Positions 8,734-17,470 of a stretch of 41,847 bases of DNA are shown piece after piece. Within the stretch, counting starts at the first letter, position 1, and each line of letters opens with the position of its first letter. The notes below the pieces were generated by a model. The model made no database searches, was not told the DNA's origin, and saw nothing but the letters and a program-made list of their open reading frames with translations. The position numbers and the translations under genes were made by a program. Source of the DNA: JBKEDS01 sp047975545 (GTDB lineage Bacteria; Bacteroidota; Bacteroidia; Flavobacteriales; Flavobacteriaceae); NCBI GenBank assembly GCA_047975545.1, contig JBKEDS010000055.1, positions 1-41,847 of the forward strand. The letters run 5' to 3'.

Positions 8734-9645
8734 CAATACAAAAGGCACCACAGCCATAATCCAAAGAAATAGATTTTTAAACCATTTTTCTTCAATTACC
8801 TCAACGTAATTTGTAATAATGATGGTTAATGGCGCAAAGGAAAACAAAAACTCACTGCCCGATTTTAAAGGCGAAATCACGATTATTAAAAATGAAATAC
8901 AAGTGGCGGCCACTATAATTTTTAGCGAAGCCCTTGAGGTTCTTTCCTTCTTTTTTATGGAATTAATATAGAAGAACAAGGCCCAAATTCCAAAGGAAAA
9001 CAACAAGGTTATAGCAACAAGGTACCGTGTGGAATTATACACGCTAAAATCGAAACTAACAGCGGGATAAGCATTAAAAATCGTAAAAAAATCGTTGTAC
9101 ACAACAACCGACAAGGCTACGGCAATAACAAAAACCGCTGCTACACCGACAAAGGGAATAAGCCAATGCCTAAAATTATTGTCTTGGTACAAAAACAAAC
9201 TTATGGGGATAAGCAGGAAAAACAAAATGGACCAAAAATAAAACAGGGCTGCTATGGCTATCCAAAATCCGGCATCGAACAGTTTGCTTTTAATATTTTT
9301 TTTGGAATGCAGGCTCATAACACGCCTTAAAGCCAAAAGCACAAAAAAGTTGGACAACAAAACATCGGTGTTAACCGTAGTGTTTATAAACATTAAAAAA
9401 AACAGGCCGTATATTAATATATCGTAGTTGTTTTTTTTGGTTAGCTTGTTTTTCGAAATAATAAAACTAAGCGTTAAAATAGTAAAGCAACACCCCGTAA
9501 AAACCAAAAATTGCTGCAAAATATAGCTTATGTTTATAGGCATATTAGTGCCTTCAACCCTTGCCATTATAAACGCCAAAAGTGTAATTAAAAAGACAAT
9601 ACCAAAATTTATTGGTTTAGATTTATAAAAAACACTTGCAATCAT
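8722..9645 (-). CDS. DUF6427 family membrane protein
   Basis: This protein of about 307 residues starts MIASVFYKSKPINFGIVFL and has roughly eight or nine hydrophobic segments. It matches DUF6427, a Bacteroidota membrane family usually encoded beside upp and purD, as here. A longer frame from 9705 adds 20 basic residues (HKKKFYATKIQKQ) not expected in the family, so the start at 9645 is chosen. It is convergent with upp. The function is unknown; it resembles polytopic glycosyltransferase-like or transporter proteins only in hydropathy. Confidence 0.85.
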   Translation of the reverse strand: MIASVFYKSKPINFGIVFLITLLAFIMARVEGTNMPINISYILQQFLVFTGCCFTILTLSFIISKNKLTKKNNYDILIYGLFFLMFINTTVNTDVLLSNFFVLLALRRVMSLHSKKNIKSKLFDAGFWIAIAALFYFWSILFFLLIPISLFLYQDNNFRHWLIPFVGVAAVFVIAVALSVVVYNDFFTIFNAYPAVSFDFSVYNSTRYLVAITLLFSFGIWALFFYINSIKKKERTSRASLKIIVAATCISFLIIVISPLKSGSEFLFSFAPLTIIITNYVEVIEEKWFKNLFLWIMAVVPFVLLLL

Positions 9646-9803
9646 TAACTGTTTTTGTATTTTTGTTGCGTAAAATTTTTTCTTATGAAAGCCCATAATG
9701 GGCATACTTCATAAAGCTCAGTACAGATTTGGCAGGGTAAAATTTGATACCCACCGAAATAATTAAATAACTGAACCACAGGTTCTCAATAAAATTTAAA
9801 TAG

Positions 9804-10031
9804 ATGAAAGATTTCTTTTACGCCATACAGGATTTATTTGTTGATTATTTATTTGCACCTTTAGATGCTTTAAGAAATTTGGAGCTTGATAATTGGTGGG
9901 CTGCCAACTTTCTGTCATGGATTTTTATTATTATAGGCGCCGTTGCCATGGTGTATTGGATGGGCCAGCTTAAAAAATTTAACGACAATAACGAAGAGGA
10001 CAAAACCATTTCGTCGCATTCGTATTTATAG
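9804..10031 (+). CDS. DUF6341 family small membrane protein
   Basis: This 75-residue protein has a start typical of the family, MKDFFYAIQDLFVDYLFAPLD, one transmembrane segment (NFLSWIFIIIGAVAMVYWMG) and an acidic tail. DUF6341 is a small Flavobacteriaceae family normally found near upp/DUF6427 and purD. It is convergent with purD, overlapping its 3' end by 6 bp. The function is unknown. Confidence 0.85.
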   Translation: MKDFFYAIQDLFVDYLFAPLDALRNLELDNWWAANFLSWIFIIIGAVAMVYWMGQLKKFNDNNEEDKTISSHSYL

Positions 10032-11297
10032 GTCGAAGCCAATATCCTTACGATAGTACATCTTATCGAAATGTAGTTTTTCTATATTTTGGTAGGATTT
10101 TTTTATGGCCTCTTGGTAGGTATCGCCATACGAGGTTATGGCCATAACACGCCCGCCCGTTGTTACAATTTTACCATTGTTAAGCTGTGCGCCCGCATGA
10201 AAGGGAATGGACCCTTCGACCGTTTTCAGACCCATAATTTCCTTTCCTTTTTCGTAGGCTTCAGGGTAGCCCCCGGACACCAACATAATGGTTGTGGCGG
10301 CACGTTGGTCTATTTCTAAATTTATTTCGTTTAAAGTACCGTTTGCCATGGTTTGTAATACTTTAACCAAATCGGTTTTTAGCCTTGGAAAAACCACTTC
10401 GGTTTCGGGGTCGCCCATGCGCACGTTATACTCGATAACCTTGGGGTCGTTGCCTACTTTTATAAGCCCGATAAATACGAAGCCAACATAGGGCAGGTTG
10501 TCTTTTTTAAAACCATCGATAGTTGGTTTTACAATGCGCTGCTCGATTTTATTTAAAAATTCAGCCGTAGCAAACGGCACCGGAGAAACAGCGCCCATAC
10601 CACCGGTGTTTAATCCGGTATCGCCTTCGCCAATACGCTTATAATCTTTTGCCGTGGGCAGTATTTTGTAGTTTTTGCCATCGGTAAGCACAAAACAGCT
10701 TAGTTCTATACCGTCCAAAAATTCCTCGATAACTACTTTGGTGCTGGCTTGCCCGAATTTGGCATCGACCAACATACTTTTTAGTTCGGCTTTAGCTTCT
10801 TCTATATCATTTAAAATAACCACGCCTTTTCCTGCTGCCAAACCATCGGCCTTTAGTACATAAGGTGATTTTAGGGTTTCTAAAAAGGCATAGCCTTCTT
10901 CTACATTCTGTTTTGTAAAACTTTGGTAAGCTGCGGTTGGTATGTTATGGCGGTACAGGAATTCTTTTGCAAATTCCTTACTGCCTTCCAATTGGGCGGC
11001 TTGTTTTTGTGGGCCTATTACTTTTACGTGTTTTAAAGTTTTATCACTTAAAAAATAATCGTGTATGCCGTTTACAAGTGGGTCCTCAGGGCCCACCACG
11101 ACCATATCTATGGCCTTGCTTAACACTAATTCCTTAATGGCCACAAAATCGTTTACGCCAATATTTACGTTGGTTGCTATGCTTGCCGTACCGGAATTTC
11201 CCGGTGCTACGAATAATTGTTTGCATAACGGGCTTTGGGCTATTTTCCAAGCGAAAGTGTGTTCCCTACCACCGGAACCAAGGATTAGGATATTCAT
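10026..11297 (-). CDS. purD: Phosphoribosylamine-glycine ligase
   Basis: GAR synthetase performs the second step of de novo purine synthesis: 5-phosphoribosylamine, glycine and ATP give GAR. The 423-residue length is normal. The N-terminus MNILILGSGGREHTFAWKI is diagnostic. ATP-grasp motifs include VLKADGLAAGKGVVI, IEEFLDGIELSCFV, GDTGLNTGGMGAVSP and the metal-site YNVRMGDPET. An ATG further upstream (11321) adds eight residues with no family support, so 11297 is used. It is cytosolic and apparently monocistronic. Confidence 0.97.
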   Translation of the reverse strand: MNILILGSGGREHTFAWKIAQSPLCKQLFVAPGNSGTASIATNVNIGVNDFVAIKELVLSKAIDMVVVGPEDPLVNGIHDYFLSDKTLKHVKVIGPQKQAAQLEGSKEFAKEFLYRHNIPTAAYQSFTKQNVEEGYAFLETLKSPYVLKADGLAAGKGVVILNDIEEAKAELKSMLVDAKFGQASTKVVIEEFLDGIELSCFVLTDGKNYKILPTAKDYKRIGEGDTGLNTGGMGAVSPVPFATAEFLNKIEQRIVKPTIDGFKKDNLPYVGFVFIGLIKVGNDPKVIEYNVRMGDPETEVVFPRLKTDLVKVLQTMANGTLNEINLEIDQRAATTIMLVSGGYPEAYEKGKEIMGLKTVEGSIPFHAGAQLNNGKIVTTGGRVMAITSYGDTYQEAIKKSYQNIEKLHFDKMYYRKDIGFDL

Positions 11298-11318
11298 GTT
11301 GTATTGTTTTGTTTGAAG

Positions 11319-11326
11319 CAAAAATA
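11319..11326 (-). promoter_or_regulatory. -7 promoter element for purD
   Basis: The minus strand reads TATTTTTG, 21 bases before the ATG at 11297. It lies upstream of the chosen start and would leave the longer frame (start at 11321) untranscribed. Confidence 0.55.
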
Positions 11327-11342
11327 TAAAGAATAATAAAAA

Positions 11343-12698
11343 CTAATAGGCTTTTTTCTCGCCTTTTATGGCATTTAAAAAGGTTTGGATAATAATTTTA
11401 ATATCCAGGAGCAAGGACCAGTTTTCAATATAAAAAATATCATATTTCACGCGGTTTATAATGTCCTTATCGGTTTCTATTTCGCCCCTAAAACCACTGG
11501 TTTGGGCTAAGCCCGTTATTCCTGGCTTTACAAAATGGCGTACCATAAATTTATCGACCTTTTGGGCATACATATTGGTATGGACTACCATGTGCGGACG
11601 CGGTCCCACGACCGACATATCGCCAAAGAGTACGTTAAAAAATTGGGGGAGCTCGTCGATACTGGTTTTACGTATAAAGGCGCCCACTTTTGTAATGCGC
11701 ATATCGCCCTTGGTGGCTTGGTGCAGGTTGGCATTGTCGTTGGGCGTCATGGACCGGAACTTGTAGCAATCGAATTCTTTGTAGTTAAACCCATTCCTGG
11801 ATTGTTTAAAAAACACGGGGCCTTTGGATTCCCATTTGATTATAAGCGCCAAAATAGGGGTTAGCCACGATAATATACCAACGATAACAAGTGATGAAAA
11901 CAGAATATCGAAAAGGCGTTTTGCTAATTGGTTAACAGGTTCTTGGATGGGAATAGCCCGCATGGACAATATGGGGATATAATCGTAATATTCGTATTTT
12001 AGTTTTTTGGAATAAATATCCTTATTATCAGGGATAAACTTGAGCTCGCGCAAATTGTTATCGGCAAAATCAATAATCTTGTTAATTTGCCTGTTGGATA
12101 GTTCGGCAACGGAAAAATAAATTTCGTTTATTTCGTTGTCGATAACGTATTTAAAGGTTTCTTCTAACGAAAAATCGCCGTCTTTTACCAAAAATTGTTT
12201 TTTAAACTTATAACCGTAATGCAGTTCTTTATTGAAAATATCTATAAGTTGGCGTACTTTTTTGGTGTCGCCAATAACAACAACGTTTCTTAAATTACCC
12301 CCTAAAACCGCTCTATAACGTTTCAGTAAAAAAAAGATTAAAAATTTAAACGTTGTTATTAAAAAAAAGATGGTAACAACGTATTGTCCGAGCGCCAACC
12401 GACTTACATTTTGCTGTTTGAAAAACCCAATATACGCATAAAGAACAAAAGCGAAAACAATAATTTGCTTAAACAACAACGGAATTATGTGGATAATACG
12501 GGTATGCCGCTGGATTTCATAAAATTCGGTTTTAAACGCAATAACAAACCAAAAGAAAACAGCATATAAAATAAATATATACTCGTTATTCAACTTAATA
12601 TCATATAAAAAAATGGTACTAATAATAATACCCAAATCTATTAGGTACGTTATGGGTTTTATAAATCCTGAATATCGCTGTTGTTTAAAAACGCCCAT
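11343..12698 (-). CDS. Polyprenyl glycosylphosphotransferase (WcaJ/WbaP-type sugar transferase)
   Basis: This protein of about 451 residues has four N-terminal transmembrane segments, a central CoA-binding-like region (NVVVIGDTKKVRQLIDIF) and a C-terminal bacterial sugar-transferase domain. The domain shows KRLFDILFSSLVIV, FFKQSRNGFNYKEF, CYKFRSM, RKTSIDELPQFFNVL and MSVVGPRPHM. It would start a polysaccharide by moving a sugar-phosphate onto undecaprenyl phosphate at the inner membrane. The frame opens at a TTG (12728), but ATG at 12698 (MGVFKQQRYSGF) fits better and follows the -7 element at a sensible distance. It lies 71 bp downstream of uxs. Confidence 0.92.
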   Translation of the reverse strand: MGVFKQQRYSGFIKPITYLIDLGIIISTIFLYDIKLNNEYIFILYAVFFWFVIAFKTEFYEIQRHTRIIHIIPLLFKQIIVFAFVLYAYIGFFKQQNVSRLALGQYVVTIFFLITTFKFLIFFLLKRYRAVLGGNLRNVVVIGDTKKVRQLIDIFNKELHYGYKFKKQFLVKDGDFSLEETFKYVIDNEINEIYFSVAELSNRQINKIIDFADNNLRELKFIPDNKDIYSKKLKYEYYDYIPILSMRAIPIQEPVNQLAKRLFDILFSSLVIVGILSWLTPILALIIKWESKGPVFFKQSRNGFNYKEFDCYKFRSMTPNDNANLHQATKGDMRITKVGAFIRKTSIDELPQFFNVLFGDMSVVGPRPHMVVHTNMYAQKVDKFMVRHFVKPGITGLAQTSGFRGEIETDKDIINRVKYDIFYIENWSLLLDIKIIIQTFLNAIKGEKKAY

Positions 12699-12729
12699 TT
12701 TATTATTTGCTGTTTTTTGGGTTGTCAAT

Positions 12730-12779
12730 TTTTTCTGCTAACAAATTTAAAGAAATAACTTCAAAACCGTTACTTCTTT
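12730..12779. repeat. Duplicated promoter block, copy 1 (before the sugar transferase)
   Basis: About 50 bp here are nearly the same as 13782-13832. Both contain the minus-strand -7 element TAAATTTG (12742-12749 here) and the stretch AACTTCAAAACCGTT. This copy also covers the last bases of the uxs gene. Confidence 0.7.
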
Positions 12780-13756
12780 ATATGTTCCGTAAAATTTTTA
12801 TGTTCTCTTTTAAATAGTTCGTCTTGCGATAGGGTTTTAAAATACCCATACGTTTTTTTCATACCCGCTTCCCGACCAACTTTAGGCTCCCAATTTAGCA
12901 CTTTTTTAGCCAAACTTATATCGGGTTTGCGTTGCATGGGGTCGTCTATGGGCAAATTTTTATAAACTATTTTTTGTTGGGTGGCTGTTAGTTTAATAAT
13001 TTCCTCGGCAAAATCCTTTATTGAAATTTCGTTGGGGTTCCCGATATTAACGGGATGTGTATAATCGCTAAATAGTAAGCGAAAAATCCCTTCAACTTGA
13101 TCGTCAACATAACAAAACGAGCGGGTTTGGCTACCATCGCCAAAAACGGTTAAGTCCTCGCCTCGCAAGGCTTGCCCCATAAATGCCGGAATTACCCGCC
13201 CATCGTTTAACCGCATTCGCGGCCCATAGGTATTAAAAATACGCACGATTCGTGTTTCCAGCCCATGAAACCTATGGTAGGCCATGGTAATGGCCTCTTG
13301 AAACCGCTTGGCCTCGTCGTACACGCCACGCGGCCCGATGGTATTTACGTTGCCGTAATAGTCTTCGGTTTGCGGGTGCACAAGCGGGTCGCCATACACT
13401 TCGGAGGTCGAGGCTATTAAAATACGTGCTTTTTTAGTCTTTGCCAGCCCCAATAAATTATGCGTACCCAAAGCACCTACCTTTAAGGTTTGAATAGGAA
13501 TTTTTAAATAGTCGATAGGGCTTGCAGGGGATGCAAAATGCAAAATATAATCTAACCCGCCATCGACTGAAACAAACTCGGTAACATCGTGTTTTATAAA
13601 TTGAAAATTGGGATGCTTTTTAAGGTGAAGGATATTCTTTTCATCGCCCGTAATAAAATTATCCATGCCTATAACATAAAAGTTTTCTGCTAAAAACCTA
13701 TCGCACAAATGCGAGCCTAAAAAACCTGCCGCTCCTGTTATTAAAACCCGTTTCAA
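12770..13756 (-). CDS. UDP-glucuronate decarboxylase (UDP-xylose synthase), SDR family
   Basis: This 328-residue extended SDR enzyme has the NAD-binding motif GAAGFLGSHLCDRF at residues 7-20, the catalytic serine region ASTSEVYGDP, the YDEAK form of YxxxK, and RIFNTYGPRMRLNDGRVIP. These together identify the UXS group, which oxidises and decarboxylates UDP-glucuronate to UDP-xylose. It feeds nucleotide sugar to the neighbouring polysaccharide-initiating transferase. It has its own copy of a duplicated promoter block upstream. An alternative is a related dTDP-glucose dehydratase, but the motifs favour UXS. Confidence 0.92.
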   Translation of the reverse strand: MKRVLITGAAGFLGSHLCDRFLAENFYVIGMDNFITGDEKNILHLKKHPNFQFIKHDVTEFVSVDGGLDYILHFASPASPIDYLKIPIQTLKVGALGTHNLLGLAKTKKARILIASTSEVYGDPLVHPQTEDYYGNVNTIGPRGVYDEAKRFQEAITMAYHRFHGLETRIVRIFNTYGPRMRLNDGRVIPAFMGQALRGEDLTVFGDGSQTRSFCYVDDQVEGIFRLLFSDYTHPVNIGNPNEISIKDFAEEIIKLTATQQKIVYKNLPIDDPMQRKPDISLAKKVLNWEPKVGREAGMKKTYGYFKTLSQDELFKREHKNFTEHIKK

Positions 13757-13781
13757 TTCCGATTTTTGTTTAATTGTAAAT

Positions 13782-13832
13782 TTTTTTCTGTTAGCAAATT
13801 TAAAAGAATAACTTCAAAACCGTTGCTCCTTT
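13782..13832. repeat. Duplicated promoter block, copy 2 (before uxs)
   Basis: Near-identical to 12730-12779, with the same minus-strand -7 element TAAATTTG (13795-13802). The two copies lie at equivalent places upstream of two adjacent genes. Confidence 0.7.
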
Positions 13833-14004
13833 TTCAATAATCTTCTTATCCAACACAAACAACCTTACCTTTAATTAACAAAATTCGTAGGTGCTTTAAA
13901 CTAAAATATTGAAAGGCTTCATCCTTACAAATTACAGTGCTTTCCAATAAAACATTTTTTAATATTTAGAACAATTCTTAAAAAAGGACTAATTTGTCTT
14001 AAAT

Positions 14005-14018
14005 ATGACTTTTGTCAT
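14005..14018. promoter_or_regulatory. CRP/FNR-family binding site for the nos cluster
   Basis: ATGAC-TTTT-GTCAT is a perfect inverted repeat with the spacing of CRP/FNR-family sites (compare TTGAT-N4-ATCAA for FNR and TTGAC-N4-GTCAA for DNR-type regulators). A looser outer symmetry (GTCTT to AAGAC, 13996-14030) surrounds it. Its centre lies about 42 bases before the transcription start predicted from the -7 element at 14041, the class II activator position. An anaerobic or NO-sensing regulator is inferred; none is encoded in the window. Confidence 0.65.
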
Positions 14019-14040
14019 GTTTTTAAGACCCTTAGAATAC

Positions 14041-14048
14041 TAATTTTG
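14041..14048 (+). promoter_or_regulatory. -7 promoter element of the nos cluster
   Basis: TAATTTTG matches TAnnTTTG. The start is predicted near 14053. No -33 TTTG at ideal spacing is evident, which fits dependence on an activator. Confidence 0.6.
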
Positions 14049-14165
14049 CACTAATATAAAATTATTTTCTATCGGCAAAATGCCCATAAACACCGAGTTG
14101 TAACCAATCAGGCCTGTTGTTGGGGTGCTTTGCCAAACCATTAAAAAAACAAATTAAATTAACAG

Positions 14166-14669
14166 ATGAAACAAACATTAAACATTTTAGCCGTATTTGC
14201 CCTTGCGCTTTTGGTAAGCTGTGGCGGTAAGGAAGAAAAAAAGAAAGAAGGCTTTTCGTACGATAAGCCCGCAACAACCGAAAAAAAAGCCGAACCTAAA
14301 GCCGAAGCCGTACCAGCTTCAAAACGTGTGGACCTAACCAACAAAGGCGTAGGTAAAATAACCTCGGTTGCCTTAGGTGCCGAAATAGACCAAACAATGG
14401 CCGCCCACGGTGCCGACGTTTTCAAAAAAATGTGTACCGCATGCCACAGACCCGACAAAAAATTTATCGGACCATCGCCTCAAGGCGTTCTTGAGCGCAG
14501 AACCCCAGAATGGGTAATGAACATGATTTTGGATCCCGAGAAAATGGTTGCCGAAGACCCACTGGCTAAAGAACTGCTTATCGAGTTTAACGGTTCGCCC
14601 ATGGCCAACCAAGGCCTGTCCGAAGAAGACGCAAGAGCGGTTTTAGAGTACTTTAGAACTTTAAAATAA
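14166..14669 (+). CDS. c-type cytochrome lipoprotein of the nos cluster
   Basis: This 167-residue protein has a lipoprotein signal ending LVSC, a Lys/Glu/Ala-rich linker (about residues 25-55) and a single-heme cytochrome c domain. The heme site is CTACH at residues 90-94, and a likely distal methionine lies in GSPMANQGL near residue 140. It is the first gene of the nos cluster, 11 bp before the fasciclin gene. Clade II nos clusters carry c-type cytochromes thought to pass electrons to NosZ, so this is the likely electron donor. It is membrane-anchored and periplasm-facing. Confidence 0.9.
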   Translation: MKQTLNILAVFALALLVSCGGKEEKKKEGFSYDKPATTEKKAEPKAEAVPASKRVDLTNKGVGKITSVALGAEIDQTMAAHGADVFKKMCTACHRPDKKFIGPSPQGVLERRTPEWVMNMILDPEKMVAEDPLAKELLIEFNGSPMANQGLSEEDARAVLEYFRTLK

Positions 14670-14680
14670 TAAATTAACAC

Positions 14681-15247
14681 ATGAAACGCATATTAGCATT
14701 AATGGTTTGCGCAACATTGGTTTTAGCCTGTAAAAATGAGGCAAAAGCAAATTCTAATGAAGCTGCGGAAACCAACACAGAAAACCAATCTGCCGGAAAA
14801 ACAGGACAAGCCTTTATTACCGACGACGAAGGTAGGCCTACCGTTTTAAAAATAGCGATAGACTCGCCCGACCATACTACATTGGTGGCGGCCGTTCAAG
14901 CTGCAGGATTGGAAAATGCTTTGGTAAACGCCGGCCCCCTAATGGTTTTTGCGCCAACAAACAACGCCTTTGCCGCTTTGCCCGAAGGTACGGTGGAAAA
15001 CCTGCTAAAACCCGAAAACAAAGAAGCCTTAGCTAATATTTTAAAATACCATGTTACGCCGGGAAACTACTCCAAGGATTTTTTAAAGAAATTTAAAAAA
15101 CTGGGACAGGCCAATAACGGCTATGTTCAAGTAGAGGTTGTCGATGGCGAGCCCTTAATTGGAGGTGCTAAAATTATTGCCAGCGTACCTGCCGGAAACG
15201 GTATTGTGCACGTTATCGATAAAGTTTTATTGCCCCCAACCGAATAA
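14681..15247 (+). CDS. Fasciclin (FAS1) domain lipoprotein
   Basis: This 188-residue protein has a lipobox (LVLAC) and one FAS1 domain. Its typical H1 and H2 segments are GPLMVFAPTNNAFAALPEGT and NGIVHVIDKVLLPP. It lies between the cytochrome gene (11 bp) and nosZ (25 bp) in the same apparent transcript. FAS1 domains mediate adhesion or protein contacts; in nos clusters of Bacteroidota they recur without a proven role. A scaffolding role for the cytochrome-NosZ pair is a guess. The lipid anchor would place it beside the other two lipoproteins. Confidence 0.88.
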   Translation: MKRILALMVCATLVLACKNEAKANSNEAAETNTENQSAGKTGQAFITDDEGRPTVLKIAIDSPDHTTLVAAVQAAGLENALVNAGPLMVFAPTNNAFAALPEGTVENLLKPENKEALANILKYHVTPGNYSKDFLKKFKKLGQANNGYVQVEVVDGEPLIGGAKIIASVPAGNGIVHVIDKVLLPPTE

Positions 15248-15272
15248 AAACACTAATTAAACAACAATTTAT

Positions 15273-17243
15273 ATGAAGCATTTATTAAAATCGGTTGTTG
15301 CAATGCTTAGTATGGCACTTGCTTTTACAAGCTGTAACGACACCGGAAAATCCAACGGAAAATCTGGAGCTTTGGCTGGAAACGTAGCCGATAAAGTTTA
15401 CGTTGCCCCAGGCGAACACGACGAGTTTTACGCCTTTATATCTGGCGGGTTTAGCGGTCAGCTATCCGTTTACGGCTTACCGTCCGGACGTTTATTTAAA
15501 GTTATTCCCGTGTTTTCGCAAGATGCCGAAAAAGCATGGGGCTATAACGAAGAAACCAAACCCATGCTGGAAACCTCCCACGGATTTGTGCCTTGGGACG
15601 ATGCGCACCACCCCGACATTTCGCAAACCAATGGTGTTGTAGATGGCCGTTGGGTATTTATTAACGGAAACAATACGCCGCGTATTGCAAAAATCGATTT
15701 AACGACTTTTGAAACTACCGAAATTATCGAGGTTCCCAATAGCGCCGGAAACCACAGCTCGTCCTTTGTAACCGAAAATACCGAGTATGTTGTGGCAGGA
15801 ACACGTTTTTCCGTGCCAATTCCACAAAGGGACATGCCTATTAAAGATTACAAAGGCAACTTTAAAGGCGCATTAACCTTTATTTCGGTTGAACCCGAGC
15901 ATGGCCACATGGATATTAAATTCCAATTAATCATGCCTGGATTCGATTACGATTTGTCGCACCCCGGTCGTGGCGCTTCTCATGGTTGGTTTTTCTTCAC
16001 TACTTATAATACCGAAGAAGCCAGCACCTTACTTGAGGTTAACGCTTCGCAAAACGATAAGGACTTTATTGCTGCCGTTAACTGGAAAAAAATCGAAGAA
16101 TACGTAAACAACGGCGGCGGCACCATGATGCCCGCCAAATATGCGCACAACGTTTACGACGAAAGTACCCACATGGCCACATCGACCATGAAAAAAGAGG
16201 TGCTTACCGTAAACCCGTTGGACGTTCCCGGTGCCGTATATTTATTGCCTACGCCTAAATCGCCACACGGTTGCGACGTAAACCCAACGGGCGAGTACAT
16301 CGTGGGTAACGGTAAATTGTCGGCCAACTTAACGGTACACTCGTTTACCAAAATGATTGATGCCATAGAGAACAAAAAATTTGCAGGCGATGCCTACGGA
16401 ATCCCGATTTTAAATTTCGAGGATGTTCTTGCGGGTGTTGTTGAAAACCCAGGCTTAGGCCCATTACACACCGAGTTCGACGATAAAGGAAATGCTTACA
16501 CCACTTTCTTTATATCTTCTGAAGTTGTAAAATGGAAAGTTGGTACTTGGGAAGTTATAGACCGCAAACCAACCTATTACTCCGTTGGTCACTTGATGAT
16601 TCCCGGTGGAAACTCGCAAAAACCTTGGGGTAAATATGTTGTGGCCATGAACAAAATAACCAAGGACCGTTATTTACCAACGGGCCCGGAGGTTACCCAA
16701 TCGGCACAACTTTACGATATTTCGGGCGAAAAAATGGAGTTGTTGTTGGATTTCCCAACCATTGGCGAACCGCACTATGCTGCCGGATGCCCCGCCGACG
16801 TGGTAGCGCCCAGATCTAAAAAAATATTCAATTTAGAAGATAATAAACATCCTTATGCTGCTTTAAACGAAGCCGACACCAAAGTTGTTCGCGATGGCAA
16901 TGTGGTACATGTTTACATGACCATGATTCGCAGCCACTTTTCACCAGATAATATTGAAGGTATCAAGGTAGGCGACAAGGTATATTTCCACGTGACCAAC
17001 TTGGAGCAGGATTACGACGTACCACACGGTATAAGCATGATTGGCGCCAATACATCGGAGTTGTTAATCATGCCCGGACAAACCGAAAGTTTCCTTTGGG
17101 AACCCAAACAAGAAGGGGTATGGCCATTTTATTGTACCGATTTCTGTTCGGCACTGCACCAGGAAATGCAAGGTTACGTTCGCGTATCGGCCAGCAACGC
17201 CGGCACACCGCTTAAATGGTCGCTTGGCGAGGATATAGAATAA
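15273..17243 (+). CDS. nosZ: Nitrous-oxide reductase, clade II (Sec-type, lipoprotein)
   Basis: NosZ reduces N2O to N2. The 656-residue length fits. The N-terminus is a Sec-type lipoprotein signal (MALAFTSC, Cys21) with no twin-arginine motif, the mark of clade II. Histidines expected for the CuZ cluster appear in WDDAHHPDISQTNG, EPEHGHMD, KYAHNVYD, KSPHGCDVNP, LGPLHTEFD and EPHYAAG. The C-terminal cupredoxin domain has the CuA motif CTDFCSALHQEM (Cys621, Cys625, His629, Met632) and the upstream His in YDVPHGISM. All expected copper ligands that I can identify are present, so the enzyme should be active. A strong terminator follows 46 bp after the stop. Confidence 0.97.
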   Translation: MKHLLKSVVAMLSMALAFTSCNDTGKSNGKSGALAGNVADKVYVAPGEHDEFYAFISGGFSGQLSVYGLPSGRLFKVIPVFSQDAEKAWGYNEETKPMLETSHGFVPWDDAHHPDISQTNGVVDGRWVFINGNNTPRIAKIDLTTFETTEIIEVPNSAGNHSSSFVTENTEYVVAGTRFSVPIPQRDMPIKDYKGNFKGALTFISVEPEHGHMDIKFQLIMPGFDYDLSHPGRGASHGWFFFTTYNTEEASTLLEVNASQNDKDFIAAVNWKKIEEYVNNGGGTMMPAKYAHNVYDESTHMATSTMKKEVLTVNPLDVPGAVYLLPTPKSPHGCDVNPTGEYIVGNGKLSANLTVHSFTKMIDAIENKKFAGDAYGIPILNFEDVLAGVVENPGLGPLHTEFDDKGNAYTTFFISSEVVKWKVGTWEVIDRKPTYYSVGHLMIPGGNSQKPWGKYVVAMNKITKDRYLPTGPEVTQSAQLYDISGEKMELLLDFPTIGEPHYAAGCPADVVAPRSKKIFNLEDNKHPYAALNEADTKVVRDGNVVHVYMTMIRSHFSPDNIEGIKVGDKVYFHVTNLEQDYDVPHGISMIGANTSELLIMPGQTESFLWEPKQEGVWPFYCTDFCSALHQEMQGYVRVSASNAGTPLKWSLGEDIE

Positions 17244-17288
17244 AACAATTTTAAGGGAATTTTGTTTTAGTGTTTGTTCCCCTTAATT

Positions 17289-17327
17289 AAGGGCGAGAGT
17301 ACAAGTTTCGCTCTCGCCCTTTCTTAT
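17289..17327 (+). terminator. Intrinsic terminator after nosZ
   Basis: A perfect 11-bp stem, AAGGGCGAGAG (17289-17299) with CTCTCGCCCTT (17311-17321), has an 11-base loop and is followed by a T-rich tail. It should end most transcription after nosZ. Confidence 0.85.
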
Positions 17328-17341
17328 TTATTAAACCACTA

Positions 17342-17470
17342 AATGTTATATGTCAACTCCGAATTCAGTATGGAGATTGCTTCGTCGTCGTACCTCCTTC
17401 TCGCAATGACGTCATTGCGACGACAATGGAGGAAGCAATATCGTCCATCAATTTTAATTTGACATAACAC
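17342..17470. repeat. MITE-like element, copy A
   Basis: 129 bp with terminal repeats (left AATGTTATATGTCAA, slightly altered; right TTGACATAACAC), a perfect inner palindrome at 17401-17420, and TA on both sides (17340-17341, 17471-17472). It has the same orientation as copy D and lies between the nosZ terminator and the next gene. Confidence 0.75.

Larger units (their letters stand above)
13833..14165. other. Intergenic region between uxs and the nos cluster
   Basis: AT-rich divergent region with no gene. It holds the CRP/FNR-like palindrome (14005-14018) and the -7 element (14041-14048) described separately, then an untranslated leader of about 110 bases before the cytochrome gene. I see no riboswitch that I recognise in the leader. 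Confidence 0.6.

Noticed and set aside
8734..8809. Extended C-terminus of Upp
   Set aside because: It arises from the frameshift, overlaps the convergent DUF6427 gene and has no similarity to the family.
14049..14165. Riboswitch in the nos leader
   Set aside because: No known aptamer sequence or convincing multi-stem fold could be seen by eye.
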